From contig NC_057919.1 of assembly GCF_018873765.1 (NCBI RefSeq), forward strand, positions 63,254,484-63,318,483: a stretch of 64,000 nt of DNA, written 5' to 3'. The position numbers and the translations under genes are program-made. Source of the DNA: Telopea speciosissima. Its lineage: Eukaryota; Streptophyta; Magnoliopsida; Proteales; Proteaceae. Below the pieces are notes generated by a model. The model worked only from the letters and a program-made list of their open reading frames with translations, ran no database searches and was not told where the DNA came from. Positions 1 to 11,536 of this stretch are shown piece after piece. Numbering within the stretch: position 1 is the first letter of the stretch; the number at the start of each line of letters is the position of its first letter.

Positions 1-183
1 TCCTATCCAATTTCTAAAGTGTGACAATGGGGCAGTGCTAGATGGAGATGTTGATACTTGGTAGCTGCCGCATCCAACAGTCGGAGCTCATTGATATGAT
101 CCATTGGATGCCGCAGTTGCTAGGTGTCGACAACTCCACCTAACACTGCCGCACTGCCACACTTAAGGAATTAGAGAGGATTA
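1..183. repeat. Foldback MITE (long imperfect hairpin), left end at window edge
   Basis: The two halves are imperfect reverse complements: the left arm (about 1-80) pairs with the right arm (about 101-181), both containing a block like AAGTGTGGCAGTG next to GGCAGTG and GGTGGAG. The loop is only about 20 bases. No coding potential is visible. The outer end may lie beyond the window, so no target-site duplication can be read. The superfamily is not assigned. Confidence 0.7.
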
Positions 184-264
184 TTTTCCCATGTAAGGCA
201 TTGATTCTCATGAATCAAAATGATGATATAAACAAATGGGCACCTTGAGATTCATTTCTACTTA

Positions 265-1491
265 GGCTATTTTTGGTATCATTTTTCTTTTTGATTTTTG
301 CCTATTTAACATAAATCAATAACGAAAATCATTTTTGATCAAAACATAAAAATGGTTTGGTAATCAATAGACATAAAATGGTTATTTTGAAGAAATGGTT
401 TGGTATCCCTATGTGCAAAATGGTTTTTTTGAAAAAATGGGTTAAGAGATGCTCCCTTCACCCACCTTCCTTATAACTCGATACTTTTCCGTTTCCTTCC
501 CAGGTCTTGCTGTGCAACCATGGAAGTGGGTAGAATTACATTTACAGAGTATCCAGGAAAGGAAAAGAAAAATAAATATCGAAATTCCAATTCAAATTCA
601 AATTGCAGCAATCGCTGATGAATGATTCAATAATGCGTGGAAATAGGAAAATAGAAAAGATTTCAGTCGGTTGTGCTCGGTCTTGCAGGAAGGGATTTAA
701 AAATCAGAAAGAGAAATGGGTTTTGTGTAACAGATGGGTTTGATTTTGGGAAGAAAGTGGGAATTAAAGAGAGTATACGGTCAGTCGATTAGAAAGATGA
801 AAATGAAAAAAGGAAATGGAGATGATAGGTTGCGGCTACTTAGGTTTAGAGTATTAAAAAAAATGGAGAAGATGAGAGGGTTCGGTCAGTGGGTTTTGGA
901 AAGTGGGAAGGTCAAAGTGCTGATAAAATTTTTGGCCAATGGAGATGGAGATGGGAAGAAGAAATAGAGAGGAAGAGCTATGGAATCTGGGCGACGAAGA
1001 TCAGAAATGAGGGAAATGGGTTTTGGTCGGATTGCAGATGGCGATGGCGGTTTCCATCTGTGAAACAGAGAGATTAGGGGAAATTTGAGGGCATACATTT
1101 GTCGAAGAAGTGCGGGTGGGATTGCATGAAGAAGGAGATGAGGGAGGAAGAAGAGGATGGTGTTGCAACAGGAGGAACAGGAGGAAGAAGAGGAAGAAGA
1201 AGAAGGAAAAAAAAAAAAAAAAAAAAAAAGGTCGATCTTCTAATTAAACACGAAATGACACTTCTACCCTTTGAATTTTAGACTTAGGAACACGTGCTCT
1301 TTAAAGTGTCCGAAAAAATGATCAAAAGTGATTTTTGGCCAAAACACATTAAATGGGTCTTGACCTATTTTTGGTTTTTGATTTTTTTTAATCTTTTTTA
1401 AATAGAAATAAGTTCCATAAACGATACCAAACGCAACTAAAAATGTTTTTCAAGAAAAAAATCAAAAATAAAAACTATACCAAAGATGACC
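265..1491. mobile_element. Tourist-like (PIF/Harbinger) non-autonomous element, TSD TTA
   Basis: The ends are inverted repeats: GGCTATTTTTGGTAT on the left and the complement of GGTCATCTTTGGTAT on the right, each followed by a T-rich/A-rich subterminal zone. The trinucleotide TTA flanks the element at 262-264 and 1492-1494, the usual target duplication of PIF/Harbinger elements. The paralogous spacer at about 9410-9420 reads CTACTTAATTAAAACC without the insertion, a clean empty site. The interior (about 480-1260) is purine-rich, has no transposase and may be captured sequence. Confidence 0.85.
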
Positions 1492-2021
1492 TTAATTAAA
1501 ACCATGAGTGTGTTATGAAAGATCTTTACTTTTTTTAAAAAAAAAATACCAATAAGAAAACAAAAAGAATAAAAAATAAAGCAGAGGATAAAGTGATGTG
1601 CTCCATGTTTTCTTAAAACCTATCTCCAAATGACTTTCTCTTGCCTAGTTTGGACGGCTTTGGGTTATCTTATGGAGAGATTTGTTCCTTACATTAGGCA
1701 TTAAGAAGCCTGTCGTGTTACCAAAGAAAGGAAAGCATTTTATAAAGAAGTCTAAAAACTTTTACCAAAAAAGGAAAATATTCAGGTACACTATAATTTT
1801 TTGGTCGAAGGGAATTTACTATTAATAGAAATTATGCAAAGGCTTCCAAGGAGAATCTTCCAGACTTAGGATTTCAAAAGTTTGGTGCTATCAACCACCA
1901 CCTTGTAGGTACAGTACATGAATATATTAAAAGTAGATGTATAGTTTCATTATTCACCTTACTTTTATATATATTTTTGTATTATTTTATATGCTCTATA
2001 TATTTTGTTTATTTTATAAAT

Positions 2022-2210
2022 GGGAAAATGTTCTCAGTGCGGGGAGGGGGGACGCAGGCCACGCCCAGACACAGTGGTGATGGGAGGGGGTTGAAATGAT
2101 CGCCCCGTTTCGATGAAAGGTGTAATCCCATCCCTCGAGAAGCCAGTGTGTGCTTTCATTGGCTGCTACGTGCACGTAGCCCTTGCACTTCCCCAATGAG
2201 AACGTTCCCC
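2022..2210. mobile_element. Mutator-like MITE, 9-bp TSD TTTATAAAT
   Basis: The inverted ends are GGGAAAATGTTCTCAGTG and the complement of GGGGAACGTTCTCATTG. The nine bases TTTATAAAT occur immediately before (2013-2021) and after (2211-2219), which fits a MULE-type target duplication. The element is 189 bp, GC-rich against its AT-rich surroundings, and non-coding. Confidence 0.85.
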
Positions 2211-3383
2211 TTTATAAATTTAAGAGAAAAGTTTGTTTGTCAATGGTCAAAATGGAATCTTTTTGCACGATAGTGACTTACAAATCATCATATACCCAAT
2301 TTACGAATATCCAAAATTACCCCTCAAACTCGCGATAATCATCAATCCCCCTATTTACAAACATCCTTCAAACTTGTGATCTTGGGTAAAAAATGCACAA
2401 AAAAGTTAGCATATTACCATGATCATTGACAATCAATGATCTCTTGTCCATAGCGTTATACATGTTCCAACTCTTGCTTTATTTTTCTCCATCAACATTT
2501 TTCCCTTAAACTAAAAAATAATAATAATAATAATTTCGCAGGACACCATCTCCCAACTTCTTTTATTCAACCCCTACACTCAAGAATACGAAAACTATGA
2601 TCTTGCACGATATAATTAAATTTTAGTTTGATCTACCCACACAATTCACTGATATATTTGAGTAACCTATTATCCGCGATGATATATATATATAAGCTAC
2701 CAATTTGATTATCTAGGCATTGACACAAAGTTTTCTCATATTTTTCTATGAACCAATTTGCATATGTAGAGTATTTTTGGAAGACATTACATATATTCTC
2801 AAAGAGATTGGGAAATTTCATGTATGTATTGGGTGCCACAATGGTACTACTCATGTGTTTTGTCATTTTTTTTGTTTGATATTGATGTGTTTGTATTTAA
2901 AATACATTAAGAAAAGTTGTTCCTACTTCCTACACATCCATTATGGGAATGGATGCCCTCCCATCTGTTGGCCATGTAGATAAGCTTCCCACACGCCCAC
3001 TATTCTTTTTCCATGTGGACAAGCTATTTTGACTGTTGGGTAGGGATGTCATGGTTTGGATTAGCCACGTGTCAAATTTTATATTCAAATTGATCATATT
3101 AAATACCTTCCCTTGTATGCCTATGCATATTCATATATGTCCATGCATGCACAACATGAAAACCAGTATTGTGCACTCTATCATAGCCCTAGATTTTCTA
3201 GACTCAATAAATATCTGACTAACTATGATAATACTGAAACTTGGAATGTAAGCAGCAGACCTAGAGGTCTATCTGTTCATAAAATTTACGTTCCATCTGA
3301 TCTATTATATGATAGGGTTTTTTTTTTTTTTTTTCAAGTGTAATCTATCACATGGTAGTTATTGGCATATAGGAAGTAGTTTT

Positions 3384-3525
3384 CTATTCGGGAGTGTGGC
3401 CTATGTCAGCACTCCCATGTGTTTATCTCTCTCCTTGTTAAAACAAGGGGGCAGAGGTGACTTTTCATATAGAGAGGAGAGACATAGACTCATGGGAGTA
3501 CTGCATAGGCCACACTCCCAGATAG
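3384..3525. repeat. Short hairpin MITE
   Basis: Left arm 3384-3435 and right arm 3473-3525 are near-perfect reverse complements sharing GGGAGTGTGGCCTATG. The paralogous position in the next unit (about 10540-10570) lacks it. A poly-T run lies just outside each end. It is non-coding and its superfamily is unassigned. Confidence 0.75.
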
Positions 3526-3929
3526 AGTTTTTTTTTTTATGTCTTAATTTTTATATAATTACAAGAATACCCACGAATATCCCGCATTGAGTTTTCCCGT
3601 CCACAAATTTGCTAATTCCCATTAGGTCCTATGGACCAAAGCACAACATATTTTTCATAAACTGTTCCTTCTACATATTTTTTAGGTTAGAAAATTTCAC
3701 TTCTCTTTCCTTTAATTTCTCTTACAATCAAATGGAACCTTTACACCCTATGTTGCATGAGCTAATTAAAGGCTAGGGGGAAAGTTTTCCCTTAGAATTG
3801 TGTAGAATCTGACTAAGAAAAGCAACCATATGTCCATATGTACCGCATAACCAATCAACATGTAAAGATGATGGGATGTGTGATCCTGGTTGTATATTTG
3901 GTGCCTCTTGGTTAAGGGTGTCAATTTGG

Positions 3930-4125
3930 AACCGAAACCGTGTACCGAAATCGAAACCGCCCGTGTAAAATCGTACCAAACCGCACCGTTTCAAAAATGG
4001 TACGGTACGGTATAGGAAAACGGTTTTGATCACGGTATGGTACGGTATCGGTATTGGGTACAATACCGTCGGTATGTACCGTTACCATACCGTTATACCG
4101 AATTCATATCGAAACCGTACCATTT
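3930..4125. repeat. hAT left subterminal repeat cluster
   Basis: Dense direct and inverted copies of CCGAAACCG, GTACCG and CGGTACGGT fill this stretch, mirrored by a cluster at the other end of the element. In hAT elements such as Ac, subterminal repeats are transposase binding sites. The role here is inferred from that. Confidence 0.75.
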
Positions 4126-4854
4126 TTTGGGGGTATTTTTGTAAAACCAACTTCTAACTCCTAAGACCCTAAACCTAAATCCCTAATTTCTTAACGACTT
4201 GGCCTCTCCGTCCTCTCGTCCTCGACTCCTCTCCCGCAGTCCCGCTTGCGACTTTCAGAGTTTGAGACCTTGAGTCTCACAACAATGGAGCATTTCAGGC
4301 TTTCGATTCTCAAAGTTTCAGACTTCAGTCTCACAATGGAGTAATGGAGTAACCTTAACCTCTTCAAAGTTCAAACACAACTCACAAGGGTCGTCTTCTT
4401 TAGTTCACCGAAAACCCTAATAGCGGAGGCGGAGATTTATCAGGTACACAATGAATCTCTCTCGTTCTTGGTTACCTTTGAGTGTAGTTGTGTTTTTTTA
4501 TAAGTGAATCACTGGAAAATCTGTGAAAAATCTCAGTTCGATTTCGTTCTCTGTGATGTGGTTTCTTCTATTTTCTAATATATTTTCTCAAAGCTGCTGC
4601 TGCTCTCTTTATATCTCTCTCTATTTTCTATACTTTTTAGATTGATAAAACCTTGAATATTGCAATATGTGATGACCAAAGCAGCAGAAATCTGTTCATA
4701 ATGTTTCTGAAATACCAACAGAATGCAGTTGCTTGAGTGGTCAGGATTATTTGGTCATGGCTAATGGCTTACGATAAATATTTTGGGCTAAATGGGGCAG
4801 TGTTTTGGTTTTGGTGAGGCACCACTTAATGATTTCTCTACTTTATTCTTTTGC

Positions 4855-4989
4855 AGGAATTTCACATAGATCCTGTTGATGGATATGTTCCACCCGAGTT
4901 TGTAACAGATAATGGCTTCTATTTCTCGAACCCTGTGAAACATTCTCTTGATGGATCCTTTGCAGCTTGTCTGTTACGGTCCTTGTAGA
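4855..4989 (+). other. Possible captured exon fragment inside the hAT element
   Basis: A polypyrimidine tract and TTTGCAG acceptor precede an open stretch of about 44 codons beginning E-F-H-I-D-P-V-D-G-Y-V-P-P and ending at TAG (4987-4989). Its codon use and amino-acid content look protein-like and it is not part of the transposase. I do not recognise the source gene. It could instead be an untranslated leader exon of the transposase transcript. Confidence 0.35.
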
Positions 4990-5564
4990 ATAACATGTAA
5001 GATTTAAATTTTACTATTATAAAGACTGAATTTTTGTTGGGTTTTACTTTTCATATTTTCGACGACATGAGGTTGATGTTCTTTTAAAACCACATAAACA
5101 CTTGTCTTTTAGAATGAGTGTCTAACAGAAGGCTTTTGCAGGTGATGCATAACATGGCCGAAGCAAAGTGAGTGGGTCATCGTGAAGATATACTTGGGAC
5201 TACTCTGTTTGAGAAATGCTTCATGAGTTCATGTCATTGGATTGGGCATCAATTCCTAAATTTGCTGCCTTGCCGCGAGTGAATTGAAATCCTTCTTTGG
5301 CCAGTTGCCAGGTATTGGAAATAGTGAGTTATGGTTTTTCTAGCCCTTCAAACTTTATTTTATTGATAAAGATAGAAATTAACATACGCTTTCTTGAGTT
5401 GTTATTTTTATTTACTTGGCAATTCTTGTTATACTTAGCATGTAAATTTATTTCACTTTCCACAAATTTTGTTGATGTGAGGTTTTTCATTGAGTCCTAT
5501 TAACATGATTCATTAATTTGGATTTGTAGGCGTTTAGATATTACTTCTTTCTTACTCCACTAAA

Positions 5565-7887
5565 ATGAAACGGGTTGCAACTCAGATGAGTGAGTCAAAT
5601 CAGGGTACTTTTGTACCAAATCCCTCTGATAGTACTTCAGTACCACAGACACAGGGATCTTCTGAACCTTCTATTAGTCAACAAGTAGAGAATCATGATA
5701 ATAATGATAATGTTGACAATATTTCCCAAGTAAGTAAAAGGGGCAAGGCTAGGTCATCAATTTGTTGGACAAGTAATTGGTTCAAAATGGTTGACCCCCG
5801 GAAATTTCTAGATGGAAAGCCTAGAGCAGAATGCACTAAGTGTGGGCAGGTGTTTATGGCTCACCCCCAAAAAAATGGGACCACTGGTTTAAATAATCAC
5901 ATGAAAAGGTGTCCTAAACGTGATAACAAGGACATAGGCCAGATGATTTTGCAACCATCTGATGGGAATGTGAACTTGAGGAATTTGAAGATTGACCCCA
6001 ATATTGTGCGAGACATGATTTTGACTTTAGTGGTAAGAAATGAACTCCCTCTAAGATTTGTAGAGTATGAAGACTTTAGGAAATTAATGTTATATGTCTA
6101 TCTTGATTACTCTCCTATAAGTAGAAATACTCTTTTAAATGATATTCATAAGGTGTTTAAGAGGGAGAAACATTTTATAAGAGAGGCAGTGAAAAATTCT
6201 GCTGGGAGAGTGTCAGTCACTACTGATTTGTGGACCTCAATAGCTAATGATGGGTATATGACACTCACTGCCCACTATATTGATCAATCATGGGTGTTGC
6301 ACAAGAAGTTGATCAAGTTTTCTATATTGGCACCTCCACATTCAGGTGCTAATATTTGTGAGGGTATTCGCAAGATATTGATTGAGTGGGGCATTGAAGA
6401 GAGAATATTTTCGGTGACAGTTGATAATGCGAGTGCCAATGATTTGGGAATTAGTTATTTGAAAACAACTTTGAATGCAAAGAATGCACTAGTTTGTAAG
6501 GGGGAATTTTTTCATGTTCGATGCTGTGCTCATATTTTGAACCTTATAGTTCAAGATGGCATCAAATTAATTGATGCATCTGTCCAAAAGGTTCGAGATA
6601 GTATTAAATTTGTTAAGAGCTCACAAGCTAGGAAGTTAAAGTTTCAAGAATGTTGTGAGCGCTTGACTTTGAATACCAGCAGGGGCTTGCATGGAGATGT
6701 AACCACAAGATGGAATTCAACATTCCAAATGCTTAGTGATGCTTTGTATTATCGGCCAGCATTTGACACTTTGGAATTTTCAGAACAGTCCTACACATTA
6801 AGCCCTACTGAGGATGAATGGGAAAAGATAGAAAAAATTTTAAAGTTGTTGGAGCCATTTGATGAGGTCACCAAGGTTCTCTCGGGTTCAAAATATCCAA
6901 CTTCAAACCTCTATTTCCATAACGTGGTGCTCATTTATTTGACTTTAAATGATAGATCATTCTTAGATGAGTTCATGACAGATATGATACATGCAATGAC
7001 AACCAAGTTCAATAAGTATTGGGAAAAATACTCATTGGTTTTATCAATTGCTGTCGTTTTGGATCCCCGTTACAAGTTATCGGTTCTTAAGTGGGCATTT
7101 AATAAGATCTATCATGGAAAGACCAACTTAATGAATGAGGAGATTGATCGGGTGAAAAGTGCTTTAGAAAGACTTTATGGGGAATATAAGAGCATGCCAA
7201 AAGATCAAGGGTCTTCTTCTACTGCTCAGGTTGATGGTGTTTCAGCTCGTTATGCACAGGTATATTACTTTTTGACTGTCTAATATTTTAACGTATGATT
7301 GACATTTCACTAGCTTTTGTGTTTAATGGTGCCTTCTTTATCTATTTTTATAGGATTATCTCTCTTTCCTTGTTGAGGATAATGATGCGGTCACTAATGG
7401 AAAGTCTGAGTTGGAGCAATACTTGGAAGAGCCAACCAAAACTTGGGCGGCTGGTTATGATGTTCTTGCTTATTGGAAGTCAAATCAGAGCCAATACCCT
7501 GATTTGGCTCAGCTGGCCCGTGATATATTGGCAATTCCTGTGTCCACAGTTGCATCTGAGTCGGCATTCAGTGCTGGTGGTAGGGTTATTGATAAATACC
7601 GAAGTAAATTGCTCCCTAAGAATGTTGAGGCTTTGGTATGCCTCCGTGATTGGATGTTCGATGTGAATTATGGAGGTAATATTTTTTCCTTTTAATCATT
7701 ATGTGCATTAGTGCATATCCTTATTTTATAACTTCAGAGTATTTACTTTAATTTTTTTTTTGTTATAGCTGAACCGGATCTAGATCAAGATACTGAAGAA
7801 TTATCTGATGCATTGGGAGATGTTTTTACAATGTATAATGCTTCTACTACAGTGCCTACAACTTCTAACCCCACTATTATTAACTAA
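5565..7887 (+). CDS. hAT transposase (BED finger, DDE/RNase H-like core, hATC dimerisation domain), three exons
   Basis: Coding exons are 5565-7259, 7354-7675 and 7769-7887, with GT-AG introns at 7260-7353 and 7676-7768. Joined, they give 711 codons with no internal stop. Residues 90-116 hold a BED zinc finger (C90, C93, H112, C116). Asp221 (in T-T-D-L-W-T) and Asp287 (V-D-N-A-S) match the first two catalytic acids of hAT transposases. C-C-A-H-I-L-N-L follows at 320-327, R-W-N-S-T at 382-386 and the hallmark L-L-E-P-F-D-E-V-T-K at 428-437. The second exon encodes the hATC dimerisation region (S-T-V-A-S-E-S-A-F-S-A-G-G). I did not assign the third acidic residue. The start is the first ATG of the open frame, followed by an Asn/Ser-rich tail typical of the family. 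The protein would cut and paste the surrounding element. Gene and ends appear intact, which is uncommon. Confidence 0.92.
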
Positions 7888-8262
7888 TTATCAAGTGCAA
7901 TGTGAGTTGCTATTTTGGAACTTTTCTTCATTTGATTGATTGTCTCTTTCTTTAGTTATCAATAAATGGATCTTTGAGTAGCTATTTGCCGATTTCAATT
8001 GCTTTTGTTCAATTTCAGCCTTCTGATTTTGTTTCCCTCTTCTAATTTAGTTGTTGATCTCTTTGTTTACTTCTCTAGGTTTGAGTGTGCAAGACCTGTA
8101 AAAATGGGTGGAAGTGGACTATGTACTATGGAGACATTAGAGCAAGAACTTGTTTTTACTTCCAACTTCGTTGTTGATGTGGTTTAGACTTTAGAGAAAG
8201 AGAGAATATTTTTCTTATGTCAATTTGTTTAGTTGTTTGAGTTGATGATTGAATATAGTGGC

Positions 8263-8396
8263 AGGTGTTTGTGTTATTGATCCCATATTCCCAAAGTATT
8301 TGGAAAAGGGAAGCACTGATGGACATACTAGGCCACTGAGAGGTTTTGTTGAGGCCCATGCAGATGGTGGCCTTCTTGAAATCTTTGGTCTAAAGT
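8263..8396 (+). other. Second possible captured exon fragment inside the hAT element
   Basis: Following GTGGCAG, an open stretch reads C-V-I-D-P-I-F-P-K-Y-L-E-K-G and later R-G-F-V-E-A-H-A-D-G-G before TAA. It lies downstream of the transposase stop, so it is not transposase coding sequence. It has the look of a conserved plant protein segment but I cannot name it. Capture of host exons is known for several plant DNA transposons. Here it is only an inference from protein-like content. Confidence 0.35.
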
Positions 8397-8929
8397 AAGG
8401 ATGGCATGCTTCATTCTAAATGATTTGTATTTCTGTGGAAAACCACAAGGAAGAGTGCATCATCAATTTAGGCTTTATTGCCTTAGCTTGGCTTACCTTT
8501 ATATACTGGATATTAGTGTTTACAGTTCATACATTAAATAGGAGGACAGGGACTGAAGAGCACTGTGACACCTACATTTAACTTGTACACACAACTATTC
8601 AATCTGAGAACTACCCTCAGAGACACCTTCTTGCGTGTAGCTATTTATAGCAATATTAACTCCTTCAATTAGAACCAATTAATTAGAGGAGACTATTTGT
8701 TTTTGTTATAAACAACAAAGAAGAACTGTTGGAAGGAAGCGCTGATGTAGCCTATCTGGGCATTGAGAGCTCCTGTAGATGCACTCAAGAGTTGAAACTG
8801 GAAAGATATCTCTCCTGATGCCTGATGGTGATGGGAACTTTAGCAAATATATCCTATTTGACAATTGAGAACCCCTGCAGTTAAAAAACAAACGATTTTA
8901 AAACCATTTCATTAGAATTTATAGTGTTT

Positions 8930-9170
8930 TTATATCATTTTTGATAAAAATAGAATCCATACCGTTTTTGTACCGTTTCTATATTATACCGAAACCGTAC
9001 CGTGAGTATACCGTTTTGTATACCGTATTCATACCGTATCAAAACCGTACCGTGACGGTACGGTTGCGGTATTAAAAATAGACCTTCTAAACGGTACGGT
9101 ACGGTATCGGTATTGGATACCTATTTTTGGTACCGTACCGAAACCGTACCGTTTTACCGAAACCGTACCG
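8930..9170. repeat. hAT right subterminal repeat cluster
   Basis: Repeated ACCGTACCG, CCGTTTTGTACC and CGGTACGGTA motifs in both orientations mirror those of the left end (3930-4125). They are the probable transposase binding zone. Confidence 0.75.
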
Positions 9171-9667
9171 GTTGACAAGCCTACTCTTGGTAGACCGACT
9201 CGTCTTCTTTATCAGAAAAAAACAAAAAAAAAAAGGTAGACCGACTTGTCTTTAAATCAATTTTGCTAAGTTTCTAGTGATTGGGCCCCACTTTTGATCG
9301 ATGCTGTTTTCATTTGATTAATTTATTTATAATTTCTTGACTAATCATCTAATTCTAATCCGAGGAGAGGCATTGATTCTCATAATTCCATGATATAAGG
9401 TTCTATCTCTACTTAATTAAAACCATGTGTGTGTTATGGTGGAAACTCTTAAGGGCATCATCACAAGATCTTTACACCTTTTCTTACAAATGGAGAAAAA
9501 ACAAAAAAAAAAAAAAAAAAAAAACTGAAAGAGAGAATAAATAAAGAAGAGAATAAATCAAATCAATGGGCTCCTTGGTTTCTCAAAACCTTCCAAATAA
9601 TTTCATTTTGCACTTTTTGGACGGCTATGGGCTATCTTAAGGAGAAACTTGTACCTTACATTAAGCA

Positions 9668-9668
<1 letters not shown>

Positions 9669-9707
<39 letters not shown>
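9669..9707. repeat. (TA)n microsatellite
   Basis: An uninterrupted run of alternating T and A of about 39 bases lies in the unit 1 spacer. Confidence 0.95.
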
Positions 9708-9709
<2 letters not shown>

Positions 9710-10103
9710 TGCATAATCTCATTATTCACCTACCCTTATTTACATAAATTTAATTTTTGTAATTTATATTTGAACACTTTGCATATGTAGGGTATTATTT
9801 TTGGAAGACATGACATATATTCTCAAATTAAGAGATGGGAAAGTTCATGGTATTGTGTGCCATAATGGCGATAGCCGCGATACTGATCATGTACTCACCA
9901 GGCCATGTATTTATCATTTTTATTTGTTTGATATTATATATGTTTGTATTTAAAATACACTTTAGTAAAAGTGGTTTTGCTTCCTAGCTACACATCTATT
10001 ACAAGAATGCACTCCCACATGCCCACTATTCTTTTGCCACGTGGATAGGCTATTCTGATTGTTGGGGTAGAGATGTCATGATTTGGATTAGCCACAACAA
10101 TTT

Positions 10104-10287
10104 GGATCCTCTACTGTCAAGCTGCCCGGTAGGACCGTGCTGCCAAGACATAGTGAGATGCGCAATGACTGCCTTACCTCCACTCAAGCAAGGGGCTCGG
10201 GCAGGGGTAAGTTGGTCATTGCATGCCTTGCCATGTCTTGGCAGCACGGTCCTACCCGACAGCTTGGCAGTAAAGGATCTGGATCCC
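10104..10287. repeat. Long hairpin MITE
   Basis: The arms 10104-10175 and 10205-10287 are reverse complements sharing TAGGACCGTGCTGCCAAGAC and GGATCC at the tips. The paralogous site at about 3065-3085 lacks it. Flanking CAATTT/CAAATTT may be a degraded target duplication. A transcript would fold into a long stem, so small-RNA production is possible but not shown. Confidence 0.8.
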
Positions 10288-11002
10288 AAATTTAATGTTT
10301 ATTTTATATCGAATACCTTCCCATGTAGGTCCATGCATCCTCGATCATATAGGTCTATGCATGACTGAAACACCAAAACCACAATTGTGCACTCTTCTAT
10401 ACCCCCTAAAATTTCAAGTTTCTAATTTTTCTATCTAACGAATTCTAACTTATCACATTAAATTTGGCATGTAAGCAGAATGTACACCTAGAGGTCTACT
10501 TGTCTACAAAATTTACGTTCCATCTGATTTGTCACATATATGATAGTTTTCTTTCTGGCCTTTCATACGACAGGGGCTCTGAATCTGAATCCATTGTCTT
10601 AAGTTTTAAATAATTACAAGTATACCCACATTGAGTTTTCCTATCCACAAATTTTACTAAATACCATCAGGGGTCCTATGAACAAATACACAACATATTT
10701 TTCATAAGCTGTTCCTTTTATATAATTTCTGGCCTCCCCTTTCTTTTTCTTCCTTTTGGGTTTCTCTTTCTTCAATTGGATGCGAATCTTGGATAAACCC
10801 AATCCACTCCACCTCATCAGATGCTTCCAAGATAGGTATAAGCTGAGCAACTGAAAACCCTTCCCAAACAGAAACTAATTAAAAAAAAAAAAAGAAGGGC
10901 AATTTGTAATTAATGTAAAATAAAATGGATGAGGATGATTTGGTCATTTACATGATATGTACGGTTGTCTCATAATTAAGCCATATTAATCACATTACCC
11001 CT

Positions 11003-11264
11003 ATGGTTCTAAGTATCGGTATCGCATCTCGCTTGTATCGGGCGATACGTATGGTTTTGCTAATCATCGATATCAATATTGTACCGATATCGTATCGGTA
11101 GCATTGTACGAACAAGGGATAAAATGATTAAAAAAAATCAATTTTTTTAAAGAAATTCAGAGATAATTTTGTCCAATACAGCCAATCCAGGCCAATACCG
11201 TATCGATATCATATCGGTCTTACATGTTACCGATACCTGTTCGGATACCATGCACTAAAACCAT
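11003..11264. mobile_element. MITE in the promoter of glutaredoxin copy 1
   Basis: The inverted ends are ATGGTTCTAAGTATCGGTATC on the left and the complement of an ATGGTTTTAGTGCATGGTATC-like tract on the right. Both flanks are filled with CGATATCGTATCGGTA motifs. The equivalent promoter site in copy 2 (about 35335-35350) runs straight through, so this is an insertion. It sits about 270-530 bases upstream of the start codon. Confidence 0.75.
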
Positions 11265-11434
11265 GATTATCCCATGCATATCCATATTTGGATCTTGATT
11301 TGCTAAATTTGCAACTTGTGATTCCTTCTTTCACAAAGTAATGATAATTGATCATAAGGCTCTCTCATACGAGAATCCACTAAAAAATAAAGTAAAAGAG
11401 GTTTCTTGTTTAAGAAAAGCAGTTCACCACCTTG

Positions 11435-11442
11435 TATAAATA
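11435..11442 (+). promoter_or_regulatory. TATA box of glutaredoxin copy 1
   Basis: TATAAATA lies 95 bases upstream of the ATG in a block, TTGTATAAATAGGTCTCA, that is conserved in all four copies. GGTTCCTCACAGCAAAAACC follows about 30 bases downstream and probably marks the transcription start region. Confidence 0.85.
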
Positions 11443-11536
11443 GGTCTCATTGGAGCTAAGGTTCCTCACAGCAAAAACCAAAGCTAGTTTTCAAAACTCC
11501 TTACTTTTCTTTGTTCTTTCTTGATCTGTTGTAACA

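Larger units (their letters stand above)
184..3912. other. Duplicated spacer, unit 0 of the array, without a glutaredoxin gene
   Basis: After removing the insertions annotated inside it, this stretch aligns by eye with 9366-10900. Shared landmarks are GGCATTGATTCTCAT, TTTGGACGGCT, GGAAGACAT.ACATATATTCTC and TTGTTTGATATT, in the same order. It is therefore an older tandem copy of the unit spacer. No glutaredoxin or other gene is recognisable. Short reading frames here are AT-rich chance frames. The hAT element at 3913 interrupts its downstream end. Confidence 0.7.
3913..9183 (+). mobile_element. Complete hAT (Ac-like) DNA transposon, 8-bp TSD CTCTTGGT
   Basis: The 8 bases CTCTTGGT occur at 3905-3912 and again at 9184-9191, directly abutting the element. 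The ends are short imperfect inverted repeats, TAAGGGTGTCAA on the left and TAGGCTTGTCAA (complement) on the right, 9 of 12 identical. Both subterminal zones are packed with ACCGAAACCGTACCG-like motifs, the kind of site hAT transposases bind. The interior holds a spliced, uninterrupted transposase gene. TSD, ends and gene together suggest a possibly autonomous element of 5,271 bp. Activity cannot be judged from sequence alone. Confidence 0.93.
9192..11002. other. Duplicated spacer, unit 1, upstream of glutaredoxin copy 1
   Basis: From about 9366 this is the paralogue of 184-3800, lacking the Tourist, MULE and 3384 insertions found there and so serving as the empty-site reference. It has its own (TA)n run and a hairpin at 10104-10287. 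No gene is recognised. Confidence 0.65.

Noticed and set aside
5297..5503. 68-codon frame upstream of the hAT transposase as a second transposon gene
   Set aside because: It is T-rich and intron-like, with no domain and no link to the transposase frame.
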